The notes below the pieces were generated by a model. That model had not been told where the DNA came from and did no database searches. It saw nothing but the letters and a program-made list of their open reading frames with translations. Source: Siphonodentalium dalli (Eukaryota > Mollusca > Scaphopoda > Gadilida > Siphonodentaliidae). Taken from it: a DNA stretch of 64,000 nt. Numbering within the stretch: the stretch's first letter is position 1; each line of letters starts with the position of its first letter. The stretch spans positions 1,833,462 through 1,897,461 of the forward strand of contig CP136069.1 of the NCBI GenBank assembly GCA_032622095.1, read 5' to 3'. The position numbers and the translations under genes are program-made. Shown here piece by piece: positions 47,231-59,279 of this stretch.

Positions 47231-47635
47231 ATACGGGAGGATCTCGGACTAAATACCAGCATCTCCATCCCGATATCTTAGCTGGTTTTAGTACGAGAAG
47301 ACCTGGACTAGATTAATAGTAGATAGCTGAAAATAAAGTGTTATAGTTGTAATTATAAAAGCCATCAACGTCGTTTTTCGGTTGATCTATGAGCGTATAG
47401 ACCGATCAGTAGACGAATAACATACTTAGTATAATCCGCTTGGCGGAATTATTACGCCACACAGTGGTGTAAGCTGGTGTAGAGTTTTTCATATTCTGCG
47501 GTCGATCGATAATCCACTGGGCGATTGTATTATGGTTATTTCGTACTTGAGTAAACCGTACCGATAGAGTCACGGTAGTACGACAAAGATTAGCACATGT
47601 GTTTACGTCACCGGTGTAATTGTGGGGACATGTTT

Positions 47636-48360
47636 CTATTATGAAGGTTCGCTATCCCGAATGTCCGCTATTCCGAAGGTTCTCTATTCCGAAGGTTTTT
47701 GTTATTTTTAGGTTAATTCTATATTCTAAAGTATTGAAACTAATTTGAGAGGGTGCATTATCACAAAGATTCTTTTTATGGAGTGTGCGCTCACATCCGA
47801 ACTGATCCTGTGCGCATACCGATAGATACAGGAGGAAATAACTTAGAACATTAAATGTGATTTTGTTTTGTTTTCGCGGGTTTTCTTGATATTTAATGTC
47901 ATTACGTGGGCCCATACCTTTGAATTCTTGGCATATAATATGAATGTTGTGGTATATATGGACCCTCCCGCATTGGGACATGACACAGGTACAGTTGACT
48001 TAAGTGATATTCTGTGTGGGCTCCAATTTGGAGTTCAATATTTAAGGGCCAAATTTAGAATTTTATGGGCCCATACCTTTGAACTCTGGGCAGATAATAT
48101 CAATATTGGGGGGCATGTCTCTATTCCGAAGGTTCACTATCCCGAAGGTCCACTATTCCGAAATTTCTCTGAATGTTCGCTATTCCGAACGTTCGTTATT
48201 CCGAAGGTTCTGTATTCCGAAGGTTTTTGTTATTTTAAGGTTAATTCTATATTCTAAAGTATTGAGAGGGCTCATTATCACGAAGATTCTTTTTATGAAG
48301 GAAATAACTTAAAACATTAAATGTGAATTTGTATTGTTTTCGCGGGTTTTCTTGAGTTTA
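47636..48360. repeat. Direct duplication with CTATTCCGAAGGTT units
   Basis: 47636-47890 and 48112-48360 share tandem 14-16 bp units (CTATTCCGAAGGTT), then TTTTTGTTATTTTTAGGTTA, ATTCTATATTCTAAAGTATT and TTTTCGCGGGTTTTCTTGA. The ORFs over the units (RRFTIPKVHYSE) are repeat-derived. A smaller duplication (GGGCCCATACCTTTGAA) lies between. Confidence 0.85.
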
Positions 48361-48835
48361 ATGTCATTACGTATGACCTTATTTCTCATTACATATTCAC
48401 GCCAAGCAGCCCACACAATTGCTATGTTTCCATAGCCATTACGTGTGACCTAATATCTCAATAATCTGAGGCAAGAGTACGCCTGCTAAAGGCGAATTAT
48501 AACAGTGGGGCTATAACGCTCAATGAATACTGGAGGCTATAACAAACTGCCCAGCAGAATATCGCTGAATAGACGAGTATGAGATGAGCCTAACTGCAAT
48601 TGTGACTTTGTTTAAAGGCCCACTTAATTTTCGAGTCATTCATTTTTTTATAGTATATACGGTTTTAATAACAATTTATGCCACAAAATTTGAATAAAAT
48701 ACTATAATTCATCACCATTTGAAACGCAGAATACTTCTATCTCCTAGTTTGAAACACCTTTAAAATACCGCGACAAGTCGTGCGTCGTATATCTAGCAAT
48801 TAGCAACTAACATGTCCTCTTCGGCGTTCCATAGA
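48361..48835. other. Spacer, no gene seen
   Basis: Contains ATTACGTATGACC and ATTACGTGTGACC-type direct repeats near 48365 and 48437, and a TTAAAGGCCCACTTAATTTTCG sequence near 48613 whose complement occurs at about 36720-36740. No coding feature. Confidence 0.5.
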
Positions 48836-49345
48836 TTTCAACGTAATTTGATACTTATGGGTATAAATCGTGTCCGGGAAGTGTTTTGGACGAGTCAAAT
48901 CGTGACCCCGACATGACCTTGACCTTTAAAACTGTCAATGCAAGGTCAATTTGGGTAAAACGGACACATTTCGGCGAAATTTGATACCTAGGGATACTTT
49001 TGTCCGGGGAGTGTTTTGAACGGGTCAAATCGTAACCTCGGCGTGTCCTTGACCTTCAATGTGGTCAATCAAAGGTCAAATCGGGTAAAACGGATGGATT
49101 TCGACGAAATTTGATAACTATGGGTACTTTTGTCGGGGGAGTGTTTTGGACGGGGTCAAATCATGACTCCGACCTTACATTGACCTTCAAAATTGTTACT
49201 TAAGGGTTAAGTGGGGTAAAACGGACGGATTTCGACGAAATTTGATACCTAGGGGTACTTTTCTCCGGGTAGTGTGTTTTGGACGGGTCAAATCATGACC
49301 CTGACCTGACCTTGACTTTCGAAATAGTCAATTGAAGGTCAAATC
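48836..49345. repeat. Four tandem copies of a 125-135 bp unit
   Basis: Each unit carries GACGAAATTTGATACC, TTTTGTCCGGGGAGTGTTTT, GACGGGTCAAATCGTGACC, TGACCTTGACCTTCAAAA and GGTCAAATCGGGTAAAACGG. Copies differ by about 10-20 percent. Noncoding. Confidence 0.9.
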
Positions 49346-49518
49346 GCGCCTTTCGCTGGAAATCAGATGGGAAACAGCCCGGACGAAGTCGGGCCCATCA
49401 GCTTGTGTAATAAAGAAGACAGTTTGAAGAAAGTAATGTATAACACGAGAAACGGGAAAACTTGAAATATGGAAGTATGCAAATTTCCCACATAAAATTT
49501 GAAAGCTAGTTTATAGAA

Positions 49519-49600
49519 TAATTGTATTATAATTTATATTTATGGCTAATAATATGATATCGGTGGCGTTACCATTTCTGACTATGGTTTTCTTGTACAG
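49519..49600 (+). pseudogene. Fragment of the MANNM small ORF (second copy)
   Basis: ATG at 49544 opens MANNMISVALPFLTMVFL, matching the start of the 61-residue ORF at 27069 with about two changes. About 25 bp of matching AT-rich upstream sequence precedes it. Homology breaks at about 49596, where the right inverted repeat of the 2.3-kb segment begins, so the acidic tail is missing. Confidence 0.7.
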
Positions 49601-49656
49601 TATGTTATTCGTCTACTGATCGGTCGATACGCTCATAGATCAACCGAAAAACGACG

Positions 49657-50277
49657 CTGATGACATATAACGCTGTGGTGTGGTAAAACAGAAATATAAT
49701 GCTCTGATATGGTACACATATTAATATAATGATGTGGTGTGGTAAAACAGAAATATAATGCTGTGGTATGATAAAACAGATATATAATTATTTGATATTG
49801 CACATTCACTGGTTTATCTCTTAAAATATATTCACTTTGGTTGAGAACATGGACATTCTTTCGAAAACCAGAAAGTGTTTTCATTATGAATGAAGTGACC
49901 AAATTTGTTTTAATATATTCTTTTCTCCTCAAAATAAATTCATAGGTTTCTGGATTGAGATTAAATTCTGGAAGATTTAGTATCTGAACAAATTGCCATG
50001 ACCCACAATGTTGATATTACCACCTCTGTGCCACATGAACTCAGACTGCTCTCATACGTGTGTTTCGATTGTTTGTAACTGAGACTTTTCTTATGTGTTT
50101 ATATTCAGTATTTATAACTGAAACTTCTGGAATACATGTGAATATTGAGTGTTTATTATTGAAACTTCTGGCATACGTTTATATATCAAGTGTTTGTAAC
50201 TGAGACTTCTCGTATATTCATGTGTACCGATTGTTTGTGACATATTTCTTATTGAGATGTTCTGCTGTCTTCTCAAG
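49657..50277 (+). other. Repeat remnants and intron before the CTLD exon
   Basis: 49665-49790 holds GGTAAAACAGAAATATAATG repeats like those at 39.4-40.1 kb. 50060-50240 has four loose copies of TGTTTGTAACTGAGACTTCT. The interval ends in a good acceptor, TGTTCTGCTGTCTTCTCAAG at 50277. Confidence 0.75.
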
Positions 50278-50478
50278 CTTGCAGAGGAATTGCTGGATAC
50301 TCACAGCATACGCTGGACGGAGGTGTATACTGTCTTCGATACGTCGCAACACACAGGAGCTGGAATGACGCCCGAGATCACTGCGCTTCAGACGGAGCTC
50401 ATCTTATCACTATACGGAGCCGTCAGATGTTAGATGACCTGGTCAGTTTACTCGATACATGGGGCCATCGTAGAACAA
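50278..50478 (+). CDS. C-type lectin-like domain exon (N-terminal half)
   Basis: A 201-bp exon encoding the first half of a long-form C-type lectin-like domain. It reads CRGIAG, then GGVYCLRY, the hallmark SWNDARDHC and DGAHLITIRS, then a second helix (QMLDDLVSLL) ending DTWGHRRT. The extra N-terminal Cys pair typical of long-form CTLDs is present. The acceptor is at 50277 and the donor ACAA|GTAAGT at 50479; both introns are phase 1, compatible with the TSP1 exons upstream. The C-terminal half (WIGL, EPN/QPD calcium site, WND) is not found in this window. CTLDs are extracellular ligand-binding folds; sugar binding cannot be judged without the missing half. The exon's 3' part and donor seed the tandem array that follows. 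Confidence 0.9.
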
Positions 50479-51590
50479 GTAAGTATACCCATCTTATTAC
50501 TATACGGGGCCGTCAGATGTTAGATGACCTGGTCAGTTTATTCGGGACATGGGGCCTTCCTAGAGGACGTAAGTATACCCATCTTATCACTATACGGAGC
50601 CGTCAGATGTTAGATGGCCTGGGCAGATTATTCGGGAGGACATGGGGCCTTCCTAGAGCAAGTAAGTATACCCATCTTATCACTATACAGAGCCGTCAGA
50701 TGTTAGATGACCTGGACCGTTTACTCGAGAGGACATGGGGCCTTCCTAGAGCAAGTAAGTATACCCATCTTATCACTATACGGAGCCGTCAGATGTTTGA
50801 TGACCTGGTCAGTTTACTCGATACATGGGGCCATCGTAGAGCAAGTAAGTATACCCATCTTATTACTATACGGGGCCGTCAGATGTTAGATGACCTGGTC
50901 AGTTTATTCGGGACATGGGGCCTTCCTAGAGGACGTAAGTATACCCATCTTATCACTATACGGAGCCGTCAGATGTTAGATGACCTGGTCAGTTTATTCG
51001 GGACATGGGGCCTTCCTAGAGGACGTAAGTATACCCATCTTATCACTATACGGAGCCGTCAGATGTTAGATGGCCTGGGCAGTTTATTCGGGAGGACATG
51101 GGGCCTTCCTAGAGCAAGTAAGTATACGCATCTTATCACTATACGGAGCCGTCAGATGTTAGATGACCTGGACCGTTTACTCGATAGGACATGGGGCCTT
51201 CCTAGAGCAAGTAAGTATACCCATCTTATCACTATACGGAGCCGTCAGATGTTTGATGACCTGGTCAGTTTACTCGATACATGGGGCCATCGTAGAGCAA
51301 GTAAGTATACCCATCTTATTACTATACGGGGCCGTCAGATGTTAGATGACCTGCACAGTTTACTCGATACATGGGGCCATCCTAGAGGACGTAAGTATAC
51401 CCATCTTATTACTATACGGAGCCGTCAGATGTTTGATGACCTGCACAGTTTACTCGATACATGGGGCCATCCTAGTGGACGTAAGTATACCCATCTTATT
51501 ACTATACGGGGCCGTCAGATGTTAAATGGCCTGGACAGTTTACTCGAGACATGGAACCATAATAGAATATGTAAGTAAATGCATCTTATC
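50479..51590 (+). repeat. CTLD exon-donor tandem array, part 1
   Basis: About 12 further copies of a 90- or 93-bp unit. Each consists of the 3' part of the CTLD exon (HLITIRSRQMLDDLVSLL then GTWGLPRGR) followed by the splice donor GTAAGTATACCC. The unit length is a multiple of three, so one frame stays open from 50427 to 51578. Units with GRTWGL instead of GTWGL carry three extra bases. I count 13 GTAAGTA donors including the exon's own. No acceptor-like pyrimidine tract lies inside the unit. Confidence 0.95.
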
Positions 51591-52517
51591 ACATAATATA
51601 GAACCATGAACGGGAGCGTAAGAACCGAAACCTAATAATGAAACGTACTGTATGTGAAGTTCGTTAATATACCAGAGACGCTCGCCTGATGACTGCAATT
51701 GCTGGCTGTATTATTTTATGATTCCCAACATTTTAAATACCTATTTTCGGCTTGGTCTTATTAAACATTTTCCAAAGTATATAATTTACGCCTCCTAATG
51801 TTATCAAGCTATGCAGACAATCAAACATAAAAAATATTATTGTGTAGACTTTACTGTAGCAGTATAATGTTTGCAAACTATACTAAAAAACACTTATAAA
51901 GAGCGTTCCATTTGCATATGCATTTTATATACACTTATCTCTATGCAATTCATATTATATTTGGGTCATTTTTTCAGTTTAATCCCTTCATACACTGCTA
52001 ATGAAATTCGGGGTCCAGCCCTTTATATGTAACAGTCCTCAATTCATAATGTTGTTACCCCTTATTAATTGTAAGTGCATTACAATTCGTACAATTATGT
52101 ACGATATGAACATAGCTGTGTTACACCACTAAATGTATCATCTGGCAGTAGAGCCAATGCATAAGCATACACTTTTGTTTACAATTAAGAATTTTTCCCG
52201 GTAGTACAATCAGGAAAGTCTATGTGTAAGTTTTTATAATAATTCGTGTATAGTATCATTTTTGTGTATATTGCTTGGTGTGTGGCCCTCGTGATATTTC
52301 TATGATTTAAACTTGCTGAACGGTTTGACTGGTTCGCTGCCGTTCTATGCTTATTATATATTTATTTTGACATTCAAAATTGTCCGTGTGGTGCTTCGGA
52401 ATGTGTACCTAGGGTTATTACGCACCTTTGTCCATGTTACCGAAGACACGTTTACCCCTGTACTCTACGGTGTTCCCAGCCTCCCTGGATCTCTATATTG
52501 TTACAACATAATATAGA
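51591..52517 (+). other. Unique spacer splitting the exon-donor array
   Basis: About 930 bp of AT-rich sequence with no ORF of interest. Both boundaries carry CATAATATAGAACCATGA (about 51592 and 52506), so the spacer could be an insertion into the array or a duplication junction. Confidence 0.65.
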
Positions 52518-55500
52518 ACCATGATCGATATTGTAAGTATACCCATCTTATCACTATACGGAGCCGTCAGATGTTAAATGACCTGGACAGTTTACTCGAG
52601 ACATGGAACCATAATATAATATGTAAGTATACCCATCTTATTACTATACGGGGCCGTTAGATGTTAAATGGCCTGGACAGTTTACTCGAGACATGGAACC
52701 ATAATAGAATATGTAAGTATACGCATCTTATCACTATACGGAGCCCGGGAGCCGTCATATGTTAAATGACCTGTACAGTTTACTCGAGACATGGAACCAT
52801 AATAGAATATGTAAGTATACCCATCGTATCACTATACGGAGCCGTCAGATGTTAAATGGCCTGGACAGTTTACTCGAGACATGGAACCATAATAGAATAT
52901 GTAAGTATACGCATCTTATCACTATACGGAGCCGTCAGATGTTAATTGACCTGGACAGTTTACTCTCGACATGGAACCATAATAGAGGATGTAAGTATGC
53001 GAATCTTATCACTATACGGAGCCGTCAGATGTTAGATGACCTGTACAGTTTTCTCGTGACATGGAACCATAATAGAATATGTAAGTATACGCATCTTATC
53101 ACTATACGGAGCCGTCATATGTTAAATGACCTGGACAGTTTACTCGTGACATGGAACCATAATAGAATATGTAAGTATACCCATCTTATCACTATACGGA
53201 GCCGTCAGATGTTAAATGACCTGGACAGTTTACTCGTGACATGGAACCATAATAGAATATGTAAGTATACGCATCTTATCACTATACGGAGCCGTCATAT
53301 GTTAAATGACCTGTACAGTTTACTCGTGACATGGAACCATAATAGAATATGTAAGTATACGCATCTTATCACTATACGGAGCCGTCATATGTTAAATGAC
53401 CTGTACAGTTTACTCTCGACATGGAACCATAATAGAATATGTAAGTATACCCATCTTATTACTATACGGGGCCGTCAGATGTTAAATGACCTGTACGGTT
53501 TACTCGAGACATGGAACCATAATAGAGGATGTAAGTATACGCATCTTATCACTATACGGAGCCGTCATATGTTAAATGACCTGTACAGTTTACTCGAGAC
53601 ATGGAACCATAATAGAATATGTAAGTATACGCATCTTATCACTATACGGAGCCGTCATATGTTAAATGACCTGTACAGTTTACTCTCGACATGGAACCAT
53701 AATAGAATATGTAAGTATACGCATCTTATCACTATACGGAGCCGTCATATGTTAAATGGCCTGGACAGTTTACTCGAGACATGGAACCATAATAGAATAT
53801 GTAAGTATACGCATCTTATCACTATACGGAGCCGTCAGATGTTAAATGGCCTGGACAGTTTACTCGAGACATGGAACCATAATAGAATATGTAAGTATAC
53901 CCATCGTATCACTATACGGAGCCGTCATATGTTAAATGACCTGTACAGTTTACTCGAGACATGGAACCATAATAGAATATGTAAGTATACGCATCTTATC
54001 ACTATACGGAGCCGTCATATGTTAAATGACCTGTACAGTTTACCCGAGACATGGAACCATAATAGAATATGTAAGTATACGCATCTTATCACTATACGGA
54101 GCCGTCATATGTTAAATGACCTGTACAGTTTACTCGAGACATGGAACCATAATAGAATATGTAAGTATACGCATCTTATCACTATACAGAGCCGTCAGAT
54201 GTTAATTGACCTGGACAGTTTACTCTCGACATGGAACCATAATAGAGGATGTAAGTATGCGAATCTTATCACTATACGGAGCCGTCAGATGTTAGATGAC
54301 CTGTACAGTTTTCTCGTGACATGGAACCATAATAGAATATGTAAGTATACGCATCTTATCACTATACGGAGCCGTCATATGTTAAATGACCTGGACAGTT
54401 TACTCGTGACATGGAACCATAATAGAATATGTAAGTATACGCATCTTATCACTATACGGAGCCGTCAGATGTTAGATGACCTGGACAGTTTACTCGAGAC
54501 ATGGAACCATAATATAATATGTAAGTATACGCATCTTATCACTATACGGGGCCGTCAGATGTTAAATGACCTGTACAGTTTACTCGAGACATGGAACCAT
54601 AATAGAATATGTAAGTATACGAATCTTATCACTATACAGAGCCGTCAGATGTTAATTGACCTGGACAGTTTACTCTCGACATGGAACCATGATAGAATAT
54701 GTAAGTATACGCATCTTATCACTATACGGAGCCGTCATATGTTAAATGACCTGTACAGTTTACTCTCGACATGGAACCATAATAGAATATGTAAGTATAC
54801 GCATCGTATCACTATACGGAGCCGTCATATGTTAATTGGCCTGGACAGTTTACTCTCGACATGGAACCATAATGGAGGATGTAAGTATTCGAATCTTATC
54901 ACTATACGGAGCCGTCAGATGTTAGATGACCTGTACAGTTTTCTCGTGACATGGAACCATAATAGAATATGTAAGTATACGCATCTTATCACTATACGGA
55001 GCCGTCAGATGTTAAATGACCTGGACAGTTTACTCGTGACATGGAACCATAATAGAATATGTAAGTATACGCATCTTATCACTATACGGAGCCGTCATAT
55101 GTTAAATGACCTGTACAGTTTACTCTCGACATGGAACCATAATAGAATATGTAAGTATACCCATCTTATTACTATACGGGGCCGTCAGATGTTAAATGAC
55201 CTGTACGGTTTACTCGAGACATGGAACCATAATAGAGGATGTAAGTATACGCATCTTATCACTATACGGAGCCGTCATATGTTAAATGACCTGTACAGTT
55301 TACTCGAGACATGGAACCATAATATAATATGTAAGTATACGCATCCTATCACTATACGGAGCCGTCAGATGTTAAATGACCTGTACGGTTTACTCGAGAC
55401 ATGGAACCATAATAGAGGATGTAAGTATACGCATCTTATCACTATACGGAGCCGTCAGATGTTAATTGACCTGGACAGTTTACTCTCGACATGGAACCAT

Positions 55501-57600
55501 AATAGAGGATGTAAGTATGCGAATCTTATCACTATACGGAGCCGTCAGATGTTAAATGACCTGGACAGTTTACTCTCGACATGGAACCATAATAGAATAT
55601 GTAAGTATACCCATCGTATCACTATACGGAGCCGTCATATGTTAAATGACCTGTACAGTTTACTCGAGACATGGAACCATAATAGAATATGTAAGTATAC
55701 GCATCTTATCACTATACGGAGCCGTCATATGTTAAATGACCTGTACAGTTTACCCGAGACATGGAACCATAATAGAATATGTAAGTATACGCATCTTATC
55801 ACTATACGGAGCCGTCATATGTTAAATGACCTGTACAGTTTACTCGAGACATGGAACCATAATAGAATATGTAAGTATACGCATCTTATCACTATACAGA
55901 GCCGTCAGATGTTAATTGACCTGGACAGTTTACTCTCGACATGGAACCATAATAGAGGATGTAAGTATGCGAATCTTATCACTATACGGAGCCGTCAGAT
56001 GTTAGATGACCTGTACAGTTTTCTCGTGACATGGAACCATAATAGAATATGTAAGTATACGCATCTTATCACTATACGGAGCCGTCATATGTTAAATGAC
56101 CTGGACAGTTTACTCGTGACATGGAACCATAATAGAATATGTAAGTATACGCATCTTATCACTATACGGAGCCGTCAGATGTTAGATGACCTGGACAGTT
56201 TACTCGAGACATGGAACCATAATATAATATGTAAGTATACGCATCTTATCACTATACGGGGCCGTCAGATGTTAAATGACCTGTACAGTTTACTCGAGAC
56301 ATGGAACCATAATAGAATATGTAAGTATACGAATCTTATCACTATACAGAGCCGTCAGATGTTAATTGACCTGGACAGTTTACTCTCGACATGGAACCAT
56401 GATAGAATATGTAAGTATACGCATCTTATCACTATACGGAGCCGTCATATGTTAAATGACCTGTACAGTTTACTCTCGACATGGAACCATAATAGAATAT
56501 GTAAGTATACGCATCGTATCACTATACGGAGCCGTCATATGTTAATTGGCCTGGACAGTTTACTCTCGACATGGAACCATAATGGAGGATGTAAGTATTC
56601 GAATCTTATCACTATACGGAGCCGTCAGATGTTAGATGACCTGTACAGTTTTCTCGTGACATGGAACCATAATAGAATATGTAAGTATACGCATCTTATC
56701 ACTATACGGAGCCGTCAGATGTTAAATGACCTGGACAGTTTACTCGTGACATGGAACCATATTAGAATATGTAAGTATACGCATCTTATCACTATACGGA
56801 GCCGTCATATGTTAAATGACCTGTACAGTTTACTCTCGACATGGAACCATAATAGAATATGTAAGTATACCCATCTTATTACTATACGGGGCCGTCAGAT
56901 GTTAAATGACCTGTACGGTTTACTCGAGACATGGAACCATAATAGAGGATGTAAGTATACGCATCTTATCACTATACGGAGCCGTCATATGTTAAATGAC
57001 CTGTACAGTTTACTCGAGACATGGAACCATAATATAATATGTAAGTATACGCATCTTATCACTATACGGAGCCGTCAGATGTTAAATGACCTGTACGGTT
57101 TACTCGAGACATGGAACCATAATAGAGGATGTAAGTATACGCATCTTATCACTATACGGAGCCGTCAGATGTTAATTGACCTGGACAGTTTACTCTCGAC
57201 ATGGAACCATAATAGAGGATGTAAGTATGCGAATCTTATCACTATACGGAGCCGTCAGATGTTAAATGACCTGGACAGTTTACTCTCGACATGGAACCAT
57301 AATAGAATATGTAAGTATACGCATCTTATCACTATACGGAGCCGTCATATGTTAAATGACCTGGACAGTTTACTCGAGACATGGAACCATCCTCGAGATA
57401 GTAAGTATACGCATCTTATCACTATACGGAGCCGTCAGATGTTAAATGACCTGTACGGTTTACTCGAGACATGGAACCATAATAGAATATGTAAGTATAC
57501 GCATCTTATCACTATACGGAGCCGTCAGATGTTAGATGACCTGGACAGTTTACTTGAGACATGGAAACACAGAAGAAGTAAGTATACGCATCTTATCACG
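52518..57600 (+). repeat. CTLD exon-donor tandem array, part 2
   Basis: About 57 copies of the 90-bp unit, now of the type HLITIRSRHMLNDLYSLL then ETWNHNRIC, each with GTAAGTATACGC. An 8-bp duplication at about 52745 shifts the first three units out of frame with the rest. From 52759 the frame then stays open for 1658 codons. Most differences between units change the amino acid (Q/H, D/N, V/D/Y, E/V/S, I/G) and few are silent, which argues against selection on a protein. The last unit degenerates after 57580. I do not regard the 1658-codon frame as a demonstrated gene. Confidence 0.93.
53881..57300 (+). repeat. 1,710-bp direct duplication within the array
   Basis: 53881-55590 and 55591-57300 are 19-unit blocks with the same order of variants. 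The rare SLPETW unit occurs at 54041 and again exactly 1,710 bp later. I see only two differences between the blocks (near 55346/57056 and 55052/56762). Very recent duplication, or an assembly artefact. Confidence 0.9.
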
Positions 57601-59279
57601 TCATATGTTCGATTACCTGGACAGCGTACTCAGTGCATTAAAGGTACTCAATCCGACTCGATGGTCCCCATATCATCAGATTTCAACAACAACATTTTTT
57701 TTTTAAATGCCGCTTCAGTTATCAGAATCGATTAATTAACCAAAAATAATGCTAACCACAGTCAAATATAGCATAACATTGCCCAAAACCTGTTATTTAT
57801 CAACATTTCTTTCAAATATCTGACACAAAAGAGTCACTTGATTTTAGAGTTATCCATCTTCGTCCGCAAATTTGGTCCGAGGCAGTATTCTCGTCGACTT
57901 TTATTCGGCCACTATATATTCGAAGTGGTGAAAAATAATAGATTAAAAAAAATTTGGGCAGTTCTTCAGTAGGCGCGCGCTGATAAGATCGGGACCAGAA
58001 GCCTTATCGGGCTGAAGTTTTTTTTAGTGTATTATAGACTTCTAATTCGGAAATTTCAATGCTTTGCAATATAGTATGATTAAGGTCATCTTCGATTATG
58101 TCTGGGGTTTTACTGGGTATAGCTATAGAGGCAATATTACTGAAGTAAATATTAAGTACTGGGGATTTTTTGTCATCTGACGAAACAACATTACCCTGCC
58201 AATGTTAATGAACCAATTGAGCCAGGATCGAGGCCCCAGCAAGTGATTGCATATAATTAAATACGAATATTATCCCTCTCTTTACTAAATTGATTCTTCT
58301 ACCCAGTTATAACTGTATACATAGGAATATTGTATTATTTGCTTGCCCAGTTATACAAGAATAAATCTCCATCACCATTTACGATTAAAACCTGCTTCGC
58401 CATCATTAGGCGGCTTATGTAGGGATAATGTACCATGCACCTCACCAAAGGGTCCACTGACACCACCACGAATGGTTGCATATAATTAAACACCAGCATG
58501 CTCACCCATTAAATACTAGCACGGTCACACATGTAGCATATTAAAAATTAGCCAAAGTTGTTACTGGGTGTTGGCTGAATACTTTCATATTCTGTATCTG
58601 TGTCACAATTTAACCCATATCCCTTACGACTGTAGTAGCCCGATCCCCATCACTGACAAGGCCACCATCACTTACGATTATTAAACTACACTAATATCTG
58701 GTATTATTAAGATGACTATAGGTTTTTGTGAAGTCAGAAACAACATTTTTAGCAAATTTGGTGCCCCTTTTCCTGGGCTCAATTCCCGAATCGAACAATA
58801 AACCTCACTGTTTGATTCCTCGATCGTATCATAAAGATACCTGTATATATTTACACACACCTAAGTTTGTAGGAAAACCGGAGCGAAATTATATACGTTT
58901 TGTTCCCCTCCGGGATCCCGTTCCTGACCTGAGCAGTATCACTTCGAAAACAAAATGAAACTATACGTCATTAGACTCCGTATGTCAGTGGGATGCATAT
59001 ATATAATTTTACAGGAAATGTGTGATGAAAATGTTTTATCATAATGTTTTATCATATTTGTGGTGCGCATCTCGTATCACTTTCCTGGCTTGAACGGCGT
59101 CCCGTCGGCATCTTCAAACCGCATAATTAGATTCTATCTGTCATCGAAATGACTCTATATCATTTTGGTTAAATCGGTGTCCAAAAACATTTCATCGTTT
59201 TTAGTGCCCCTTCCATTCTGCTTTATGCTTTAATGAACCCAATCGTGAGATAACACGCGTTAGAGTTGACAAACATATT
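57601..59279. other. Spacer, no gene seen
   Basis: AT-rich with short ORFs lacking recognisable domains. The missing second half of the CTLD was searched for by eye (WIGL, EPN, QPD, WND and Cys spacing) and not found here. Confidence 0.55.

Larger units (their letters stand above)
47369..49656. mobile_element. 2.3-kb segment bounded by 58-bp inverted repeats
   Basis: CGTCGTTTTTCGGTTGATCT, continuing to AATAACATACT at 47426, has its near-perfect complement at 49599-49656 (one mismatch seen). The segment encloses the block shared with 30540-30815, CTATTCCGAAGGTT repeats, a 125-130 bp tandem array and a fragment of the MANNM ORF. It may be a relative of the recombinase-bearing segment at 26.9-30.8 kb in opposite orientation. 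Confidence 0.7.

Noticed and set aside
52759-57735. 1658-codon open frame as a large solenoid protein
   Set aside because: It lies inside a 90-bp tandem array whose units carry splice donors. Unit differences are mostly amino-acid-changing, and the open frame follows from a unit length divisible by three. Kept as a repeat.
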